Source: an uncultured Senegalimassilia sp. (GTDB lineage: Bacteria; Actinomycetota; Coriobacteriia; Coriobacteriales; Eggerthellaceae). Taken from it: 5,242 nucleotides of DNA. Position numbers and translations under genes: made by a program. The stretch spans positions 1 through 5,242 of the forward strand of contig CAKUJT010000158.1 in assembly GCA_934661765.1 (NCBI GenBank), given 5' to 3'. Shown here in pieces: positions 1 to 5,242 of the stretch; position 1 is the first letter of the stretch, and each line of letters opens with the position of its first letter. A model generated the notes under the pieces. It was not told the origin of the DNA and searched no databases. It saw nothing but the letters and a program-made list of their open reading frames with translations.

Positions 1-213
1 CCAGTCAGCAGATTCGGTGGTGGTAACAGAGCTGCTAAAAAGAAAATTGTTATCGACAGATTGAAGGCTTACTTCGAGAAATACTACGGGCTTGGTGTTG
101 CTACCTTTGTGGAGAAACAGGAGGAAGATAAGGTTATATCTTATGACTTTGTTGAAACTCAAGTATCTATGGTGGCAGAGAAATCTACTGAATATGGCAA
201 AAAGGAAGATTAA
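1..213 (+). CDS. C-terminal end of an unrecognised protein (5' end outside window)
   Basis: Frame 1 is open from the first base to a TAA at 211-213, giving 70 residues that end a longer protein. I do not recognise the family. The visible part starts with a glycine-rich, basic stretch (RFGGGNRAAKKK, about residues 4-15 of the fragment), followed by a probable helix (DRLKAYFEKYYG) and a mixed, charged tail ending in GKKED. No catalytic motif, signal peptide or membrane segment is visible. The stop codon overlaps the ribosome binding site of the helicase gene, which starts 17 nt later, so the two are very likely co-transcribed and translationally linked. That supports a shared function but does not say which. 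The reading frame is fairly secure because it is uninterrupted and tightly coupled to the next gene. The function is unknown. Confidence 0.7.
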   Translation, partial: PVSRFGGGNRAAKKKIVIDRLKAYFEKYYGLGVATFVEKQEEDKVISYDFVETQVSMVAEKSTEYGKKED

Positions 214-218
214 GGAGG
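212..218 (+). promoter_or_regulatory. Shine-Dalgarno AAGGAGG overlapping the upstream stop codon
   Basis: AAGGAGG lies inside TAAGGAGG, so it shares two bases with the TAA stop of the preceding gene. It sits 12 nt before the GTG at 231. This is a near-perfect match to the anti-Shine-Dalgarno sequence and is the main reason for choosing the GTG start, since no closer in-frame ATG has a comparable site. The overlap suggests that ribosomes finishing the upstream gene can reinitiate on the helicase gene. Confidence 0.75.
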
Positions 219-230
219 AAGTTATAGAAC

Positions 231-2978
231 GTGCCAAAGATAGATGAAAGTATACGTGATATTGATAGGGCGATTTGTCAAAATATAGATTTGATAGATT
301 TTGAGACGGTTTCGAGAGCTTTGGTATCGCAAAATCTTCTGAGCCAGTCGAGAAATCTTGTGGAGCATGTTGCTGTTAAGGCATATGCAAGTGCAAAGGG
401 TGAAGATTTGGAGGCAAACTGGGAGACTATTCCAGCTGCTACCGAATATATCAAACACCATAATAAATTCCAGTTCTTACGAAAGTTCCACAACTTTCTG
501 CAGGAATCCAAGTCTCATTATACACCTGATGGAGAAGGTGCTGAGAGATTGGTTTTGAAATACTATCAGTTTTATATGACATTGAGAAGCTTTGTGAAGC
601 AGGAATATCAGATGTATATTCTTCATAACCTTGAAAAGTTCCCGATAAATACGGATCATGCGGTACAGGATTATCATGATAAAATTGCCGAGAGGATTGA
701 AGTACGAAGAGATATTAGGGAACTTGCACATAATCCCAGGATGTATGTACATAAGGTAGTACCTTTTGTGTCTGGAGATAAAGTGTATTATGAAATAGTA
801 CTCACGCCAGCATATGATACGACAAGTAAGTTTGATAGATTTGTATGTTATTCCCAAATAATGGTTCCGTCACATTATTCAGCCAAGATGGATATTCATT
901 ATGAAACAATTGAAGTGGATGGACGGAAAATGCCAGTGAATATTCTTACGGATTTTATGGTATCTATCAGACCATGTGAACTGAATAATTTTGCTAAGAT
1001 TTTCGGGGATGATATCAAAATGTCACCGAGTCATTCTGAATATATTGGAATGATGCAGTATCTCTCTAATTCTGGTGCAAGTTTGCTGGATGTGGTGACA
1101 GCTCCAAGAGATATTTATAATCTGATAAAGCAGAAGATGTTTGGAAAGAGTCAGGTACATTATTTTGAAAGTGTTCTGGATAAATGCAGGAGATTAATCA
1201 GAACCAAGGGCGCAGGCTCTACGACAGTAAGATACCTACTTCATACCTTGAATAATAAAGTGATAAAGAATCAGCTAAGTAGCGGTAGTTGTTGGAAGTT
1301 ATCTGATTTGTATCTTGATTGGGGCTGTATACCATTTGATCAGATGCCCTTTGCAACATCATTAAGACAGCATAACCCAGAGAGTGCAGAGTTATTTGGT
1401 AGTTTGTCAGCAGATAACAGGAAACATGAGTTTGTTGCTAGATACATGCTTTCCAATATGAGTACCAATGCTGTTTTATATACGCTTGTGAAAGAAGTAG
1501 AAGAATATACAGATAATCTGGATGCTGAAATAACGGCATTCAATAATCGTTTGTATTTCAAACATACCAATAGGAGGATTGAGAAGTTTGGTCAGAGCTT
1601 ATATATTCAGGGAGCATTTCAAAATACAAAGAAGATTATTGATAAGCTTAAGGAAATGTCGACAGAGGGCATTCCAGAATATCAGGAAGATGTGAGCTTC
1701 TGGTTAGATCTGATTGCTGATGTGGACAGTGAAGAGAAGAAACATATACTACAGAATATGTTTGATAAGACCAAAGTATCTTTAATTTACGGTGCAGCCG
1801 GTACTGGAAAAACATATTTGATTAACCACATTGCCAATTATATGAGTGAGAAATCCATTCTGTTTTTGGCTAATACAAATCCAGCAGTTGAAAATCTGAG
1901 ACGTAAAGTTACAGCGATAGATCCACAGAAATGTGAATTTATGACGATTAAGAAATTCCTTATGTCGAGGTATAATTGTACCGATTACGATATTCTTGTA
2001 ATGGATGAGTGCAGTATGGTTAGTAATTCTGATATGGCAGATATCATCGATAAAATCTCTTGTGAGATTATGATACTGGTAGGTGATACATATCAGATTG
2101 AATCCATAACCTTCGGTAACTGGTTCTCAATGGCAAAATACTTTGTTCCGTCATATGCCTGGAATGAATTAGAAAAGCCATATAGAACAGAGGATGAACA
2201 TTTGCTGGAGTTCTGGAGAAAAGTAAGAAATCTGGATGATGATTTGACAGAATATATTGTTAATCATCGTTATTCTACCAGTTTGGATTCATCGGTGTTT
2301 GATAAGAAGTCAGCGGATGAGATTATTCTTTGTCTTAATTATGATGGTCTTTACGGCATTAATAATATCAATAGATTTTTGCAAGAGAATAATAAATCGA
2401 AAGCATACCGATGGGGTCTTTGGACATTTAAGGTTGGAGACCCTATTTTGTTCAATGAGTCAGAGCGATTTATTCCAGTTCTTTACAATAATTTGAAAGG
2501 TAAAATTGTTGATATTTCATTGGATGAAGAAGAGGACTGTATATGGTTTTCTATCAAGGTCGAGAAGGAGATCACAGAAGATGAGGTATGGCATACAGAT
2601 TTGAAATTGTTGGAATCGGATGAAGAAGGTAAATCAATTGTGAAGTTCCGTGTTACAAGGAAGAAAGATTCTGATGATGACAAGGAATTTGCGGATGATA
2701 CAGATATTCCATTCCAAATAGCTTATGCTGTTTCTATTCATAAGGCACAGGGTTTGGAATATGATTCGGTCAAAGTGATTATCACAGAAGAAGTGGATGA
2801 GCTGATTACTCATAATATTTTCTATACTGCAATAACACGATCCAAAAAGCATCTGAAAATATACTGGAGTCCGGAAACTCAGGAGAAGGTTATTAGTGGA
2901 TTTGAACTGGCTGATGCAAAAAGAGATGCATCAATTTTTAAAGCACAGACAGGAATGAAGATGTATAAAGTGAAATAG
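231..2978 (+). CDS. Large SF1B (RecD-like) helicase with an unassigned ~500-residue N-terminal region
   Basis: This 915-residue protein starts at GTG 231 behind a strong AAGGAGG. The C-terminal half carries an ordered set of superfamily 1 helicase motifs: Walker A GAAGTGKT (521-528), motif Ia around LANTNPAVENL (547-556), Walker B MDECSM (591-596), motif III GDTYQIES (618-625), motif IV arginine in KPYRTED (649-655), motif V SIHKAQGLEYD (835-845) and motif VI YTAITRSKK (865-873). A GDPILF segment (736-741) followed by YNNLKGKIVDI resembles the SH3-like insert of RecD/TraA-type SF1B enzymes, which usually move 5'-3' on DNA. All key ATPase residues are present, so it is probably an active ATP-driven DNA translocase. 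Residues 1 to about 510 match no domain I know; they are mostly helical, with a strand-rich patch near 173-245. An acidic stretch lies at 765-825. No signal peptide or membrane segment is seen, so it is cytoplasmic. Its position before a RecF/SMC-like ATPase suggests DNA repair or phage defence, which is inference. Confidence 0.9.
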   Translation: MPKIDESIRDIDRAICQNIDLIDFETVSRALVSQNLLSQSRNLVEHVAVKAYASAKGEDLEANWETIPAATEYIKHHNKFQFLRKFHNFLQESKSHYTPDGEGAERLVLKYYQFYMTLRSFVKQEYQMYILHNLEKFPINTDHAVQDYHDKIAERIEVRRDIRELAHNPRMYVHKVVPFVSGDKVYYEIVLTPAYDTTSKFDRFVCYSQIMVPSHYSAKMDIHYETIEVDGRKMPVNILTDFMVSIRPCELNNFAKIFGDDIKMSPSHSEYIGMMQYLSNSGASLLDVVTAPRDIYNLIKQKMFGKSQVHYFESVLDKCRRLIRTKGAGSTTVRYLLHTLNNKVIKNQLSSGSCWKLSDLYLDWGCIPFDQMPFATSLRQHNPESAELFGSLSADNRKHEFVARYMLSNMSTNAVLYTLVKEVEEYTDNLDAEITAFNNRLYFKHTNRRIEKFGQSLYIQGAFQNTKKIIDKLKEMSTEGIPEYQEDVSFWLDLIADVDSEEKKHILQNMFDKTKVSLIYGAAGTGKTYLINHIANYMSEKSILFLANTNPAVENLRRKVTAIDPQKCEFMTIKKFLMSRYNCTDYDILVMDECSMVSNSDMADIIDKISCEIMILVGDTYQIESITFGNWFSMAKYFVPSYAWNELEKPYRTEDEHLLEFWRKVRNLDDDLTEYIVNHRYSTSLDSSVFDKKSADEIILCLNYDGLYGINNINRFLQENNKSKAYRWGLWTFKVGDPILFNESERFIPVLYNNLKGKIVDISLDEEEDCIWFSIKVEKEITEDEVWHTDLKLLESDEEGKSIVKFRVTRKKDSDDDKEFADDTDIPFQIAYAVSIHKAQGLEYDSVKVIITEEVDELITHNIFYTAITRSKKHLKIYWSPETQEKVISGFELADAKRDASIFKAQTGMKMYKVK

Positions 2979-3035
2979 TATCACTTGGATTCATTTGTAG
3001 GAGTTTTGGATTGAAGTATAAGTAGGCGACGAAAG

Positions 3036-3236
3036 ATGGATGAAATTAAAATACGTAATATCTGTATACAGCATTTCAGAGGAATTTCAAACGATTTGTT
3101 AGTAGATTTGACATTACGAAGTGAACCAGAGTCGGCGTTAATATTTGGTGACAACGGAAGTGGAAAATCCAGTATAGTTGATGCAATTGAATATGCTACG
3201 CAGGGAACCATACAGGGAAATCAATCCGGAAAGTGA
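3036..3236 (+). pseudogene. Truncated RecF/SMC-like AAA ATPase, N-terminal fragment only
   Basis: The 66-residue frame begins at ATG 3036. No in-frame alternative start exists because a TGA lies at 3012-3014, and the only nearby Shine-Dalgarno-like bases are a weak TAGG about 9 nt upstream. The protein opens like a classic RecF/SMC/OLD-type ATPase: a first strand (EIKIRNICIQHF), the FRGI turn at 14-17, then Walker A GDNGSGKS at 38-45 and the following helix SSIVDAIEYA (45-54). Such proteins normally run to several hundred residues with a signature motif, Walker B and often a coiled coil. Here the frame ends at TGA 3234-3236, about 20 residues after the P-loop. It therefore cannot form a working ATPase and is best read as broken by deletion, frameshift or rearrangement. 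It follows the helicase by 57 nt on the same strand, so an intact version probably formed part of the same operon. Confidence 0.8.
3201..3219 (+). repeat. Short direct repeat CAGGGAA x2 at the ATPase break
   Basis: CAGGGAA occurs at 3201-3207 and again at 3213-3219, separated by five bases (CCATA), a 12-nt period. It lies just where the ATPase frame stops looking like its family. It may be a microhomology or slippage footprint of the event that broke the gene, but a seven-base repeat can also arise by chance. Confidence 0.4.
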
Positions 3237-3276
3237 TATTGTGGCAACAGAGTATCAGGAGAACTGTTGTAAATAG
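3217..3276 (+). pseudogene. Possible out-of-frame C-terminal remnant of the ATPase or of the operon's last gene
   Basis: In the frame +1 relative to the ATPase fragment, these bases read EINPESDIVATEYQENCCK and end in TAG at 3274-3276. The tail is hydrophilic and protein-like, and a hairpin with a T-rich tail starts eight bases after the stop. That is the layout expected at the true end of a plus-strand gene. The frame continues upstream to an ATG at 3193, but that stretch overlaps recognisable ATPase sequence and is unlikely to be coding in this frame. I infer, weakly, that the ATPase start was joined out of frame to the end of a plus-strand gene. No family can be named from 19 residues, and chance remains a real alternative. 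Confidence 0.3.
3245..3269. repeat. Small inverted repeat CAACAG / CTGTTG
   Basis: CAACAG (3245-3250) and CTGTTG (3264-3269) are perfect inverted repeats with a 13-nt loop, and a G-T wobble could extend the stem by one pair. No T-tract follows on either strand, so it is not a convincing terminator. It falls within the possible C-terminal remnant, and its role, if any, is unknown. Confidence 0.3.
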
Positions 3277-3284
3277 CTTCATAT

Positions 3285-3330
3285 TAGCGGCCTCTGGCAT
3301 CGTACTGGAGACCGCTATCTTTTTAATCTT
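3285..3330 (+). terminator. Probable Rho-independent terminator for the plus-strand cluster
   Basis: TAGCGGCCTC (3285-3294) pairs with GAGACCGCTA (3308-3317) around a 13-nt loop, giving a 10-position stem with one internal C-A mismatch. It is followed at once on the plus strand by ATCTTTTTAATCTTTTTT. The T-rich tail lies only on the plus-strand side, so it most likely ends transcription of the helicase cluster. On the minus strand the mismatch becomes a G-U pair, but the bases after the stem are not T-rich, so termination of the polymerase transcript here is less likely. The polymerase stop codon lies inside the T-rich tail. Confidence 0.5.
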
Positions 3331-5242
3331 TTTTGTAAAATGGCGTCTCATACCCATCGCCTCTAAGTTGGATATCAGGCATCCAGTCTGGAGATCTGCC
3401 CATGATACTGCAGATGGATTTGTAATCGACATCCTGACTGCATTCGATGATGAGCTCATCATGGACATGACCACAGATGAAGCAGTGGGAGAGGTTGCGC
3501 ATAGCAAAACAGAGAAGGTCTCTGGAGACTGCCTGCACGATGTTCTCTACGAATTTCGGACCGTAGCTTTCGATTCGTTCCCATTTTTTAGTGGAGCCGA
3601 TGCCTTCATAGGTTACGGATTCACCGCCGAATCGATTTTCTCCGATGCGAGGCTTAACATAGCTAAGGGTTCTACCGGAAGGAAGTTTGATGAAGAGCAT
3701 TCCGCTTCGGCAGAGGAATTTGATTCCATTTACCTCTGTAGGAATTTTCATTTTGATAGCTGTTTTAACCGCATTATTGACATTCCACCAGAAGGCTGTA
3801 ATATTCGGATTGGATGCACGCCAGGAGTCAACCAAAGGCTGAAGCTCTTCTTCGGTTAATCCCATATCTAAGGCTCCCATAGAAATAAGAGCACCGACGG
3901 AACCACCATATCCTAAGGCAAGCTCTGCGATTTTGCCCTTCTGTCTGAGATGTGAATTGATACCGTGCTTTTCGACTGGTACACCAAACATCTGACTGGC
4001 AGAAGCACAGTAGATATCTTTACCTTCTGCAAATACTTTGGAACGCCAGGATTCACCAGCGAGGTGTGCAAGGACTCTGGCCTCGATTGCAGAGTAGTCA
4101 GATACCGCGAATTTGTATCCCGGTCTTGCAATAAAGGCGGTACGAATCAGCTGACTTAAAGTATCAGGGATATCATCGTAAAGCAGTTCCAAAGTATCAT
4201 AATCACCGGTACGTACAAGTTCACGAGCATCAGCAAGGTCATTCATATGATTTTGAGGAAGATTCTGTAACTGAATCAATCGTCCGGCCCATCTTCCTGA
4301 ACGGTTTGCACCGTAGAACTGAAACATACCGTGAGCTCTACCATCTTTACATACTGCATTTTGCATAGCCTGGTATTTCTTTACGGAGGATTTTGCAAGC
4401 TGGAGTCTGAGTTTCAATGCGGTAGCTACATCACCATCAGTATTTTTTATCATAGCAGCCACATCCTTCTTACCAAGGGATCCTGCTTCAATACCATGAT
4501 CAGAGAGCCATTGTTTCATCTGAACTACGGAGTTTGGATTATCGAGGTTCGTGATATTCTGCATGGATATCATAAGCTCTGACTTGGACTTTTCATCGAT
4601 TGCGATAGCATTTTTTACCACATCCATATCCAGCATAATTCCACGGTCGTTGATTTCCTGGTCGAGGTGATATTCATCCCAAATGAAGTCAGGAACCGGG
4701 AATTTTGATAATCTTTGTTTGATAGCCATTTCCACTTCTACATCACGTTTATTATAGGCTTTGAAGGTTTCCCATTTATCTGGAGCATGTTCAGGGAGAT
4801 TTCTGGTTCTGCCACTATTTATTTTTGTCGGTTTACAAGGGCAGCAGAAGTATTTGATGAGGTCTTTGCCTTCCTTCATTTTTTGATCCTGCAATTTAAG
4901 AACTGCACCGACTCCTTCAAGCGAGAGTGGTAAGCCCATATAGGCTGACCATATCATGGTACACTTCCATGAGGATGGATCCAGATATTTGGAAGCAGGA
5001 TCTTCAGGAATACCGTAGCCTTTGAAATGCTCAGGGTGATGCATTTTTAACCAATTGGATAAACAGATTCTTTCAAAATTGGCATTGAAGGCCCATTTTG
5101 TAACAGTATCATCAAATAAGGCTGCAAGGATATCATCAGGAATAGTATCGCCGCAGGCCAGATCAAATACCTGTACTTCACCGCCATCTATGGATACACC
5201 GAACAGTAATATTTCAAAATTATCAGACTCAGCGTACTTGTA
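3323..5242 (-). CDS. Phage-type family A DNA polymerase with 3'-5' exonuclease domain (5' end outside window)
   Basis: The minus-strand frame is open from the right edge to the TAA at 3325-3323, giving 639 residues. An internal ATG at 5044 is not the start, because the frame continues with conserved sequence for 66 more residues to the edge. Fragment residues 1-170 are a DnaQ-like proofreading domain: Exo II NANFE (53-57) and Exo III YNKRD (163-167); Exo I should lie just beyond the window. The polymerase domain follows: GANRSGRWAGR with LQNLP (311-329), motif A DYSAIE (382-387, D382 catalytic), motif B RQKGK followed by YGG (433-447, K437 and Y445), and motif C HDE (594-596, D595 catalytic). 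All catalytic polymerase residues are present, and no 5'-3' exonuclease domain is visible. Only a short N-terminal piece should be missing, consistent with phage replication polymerases of about 650 residues. Leucine replaces the Pol I F762 equivalent (fragment L441). It converges on the helicase cluster and probably replicates a phage or prophage genome. Confidence 0.93.
   Translation of the reverse strand, partial: YKYAESDNFEILLFGVSIDGGEVQVFDLACGDTIPDDILAALFDDTVTKWAFNANFERICLSNWLKMHHPEHFKGYGIPEDPASKYLDPSSWKCTMIWSAYMGLPLSLEGVGAVLKLQDQKMKEGKDLIKYFCCPCKPTKINSGRTRNLPEHAPDKWETFKAYNKRDVEVEMAIKQRLSKFPVPDFIWDEYHLDQEINDRGIMLDMDVVKNAIAIDEKSKSELMISMQNITNLDNPNSVVQMKQWLSDHGIEAGSLGKKDVAAMIKNTDGDVATALKLRLQLAKSSVKKYQAMQNAVCKDGRAHGMFQFYGANRSGRWAGRLIQLQNLPQNHMNDLADARELVRTGDYDTLELLYDDIPDTLSQLIRTAFIARPGYKFAVSDYSAIEARVLAHLAGESWRSKVFAEGKDIYCASASQMFGVPVEKHGINSHLRQKGKIAELALGYGGSVGALISMGALDMGLTEEELQPLVDSWRASNPNITAFWWNVNNAVKTAIKMKIPTEVNGIKFLCRSGMLFIKLPSGRTLSYVKPRIGENRFGGESVTYEGIGSTKKWERIESYGPKFVENIVQAVSRDLLCFAMRNLSHCFICGHVHDELIIECSQDVDYKSICSIMGRSPDWMPDIQLRGDGYETPFYKKD

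Noticed and set aside
477..857. A 126-codon minus-strand open frame.
   Set aside because: It is antisense to the N-terminal half of the helicase gene, its composition is not protein-like (rich in Ile, Cys and His), and no ribosome binding site supports it.
2997..3003. GTAGGAG as the ribosome binding site of the ATPase.
   Set aside because: It is more than 30 nt from the ATG at 3036, too far for normal initiation. A TTG at 3011 that it could serve opens only a four-codon frame.
3196..3282. A minus-strand ATG at about 3282 opening MKLFTTVLLILCC, which looks like a signal or lipoprotein leader.
   Set aside because: The frame ends after 28 codons inside the ATPase fragment. The sequence is explained by the antisense of the plus-strand tail, and no convincing ribosome binding site precedes it.
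3240..3330. Prophage attachment site or transposon end at the junction.
   Set aside because: No integrase, transposase, terminal inverted repeat pair or target duplication is visible. The small inverted repeats here are too short to support it.
3233..3859. A 208-codon plus-strand open frame starting with GTG, with hydrophobic stretches near its start.
   Set aside because: It lies almost wholly antisense to the polymerase, whose conserved motif C and C-terminal region explain the sequence. It has no good ribosome binding site and no recognisable motif.
3323..5044. Taking ATG 5044 as the polymerase start.
   Set aside because: The frame stays open to the right edge, and the upstream residues contain the conserved Exo II region (FNANFER) and typical N-terminal strands, so the real start is outside the window.

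Overview
The window comes from an AT-rich Gram-positive genome or one of its mobile elements, most likely Clostridia or a related Firmicute. The evidence is base composition, A/T-ending codon use, a strong AAGGAGG ribosome binding site, and a phage-type family A DNA polymerase of a kind familiar from Firmicute temperate phages and prophages. No rRNA, tRNA, CRISPR array, transposase or integrase is visible.

Layout. Bases 1-3236 are a left-to-right gene cluster. It holds the last 70 codons of an unrecognised gene, then a 915-residue protein with an SF1B (RecD-like) helicase C-terminal half and a roughly 500-residue N-terminal half that I cannot assign. After that comes the start of a RecF/SMC-like ATP-binding protein, which stops only about 20 residues after its Walker A motif. 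Bases 3237-3322 are a short junction with a 60-base out-of-frame coding-like tail, small repeats and a hairpin with a T-rich tail. Bases 3323-5242 are one convergent minus-strand gene: a phage-type DNA polymerase with its 3'-5' exonuclease and polymerase domains, open at the right edge.

Working together. The first three genes are close-set and co-directional (gaps of 17 and 57 nt) and look like one operon. A large helicase beside a RecF/SMC-type ATPase is a pairing often seen in DNA-processing and anti-phage defence modules, but I cannot match it to a named system. The ATPase is almost certainly broken. A coding-like tail followed by a plus-strand terminator suggests an internal deletion that joined the ATPase start to the end of the operon's last gene, although a frameshift or assembly error is possible. 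The polymerase belongs to a separate, phage-like transcription unit reading toward the cluster. It keeps all its polymerase motifs and has leucine at the position equivalent to E. coli Pol I F762, a state associated with temperate phages. The most interesting parts are the unassigned N-terminal half of the helicase and the scarred junction.
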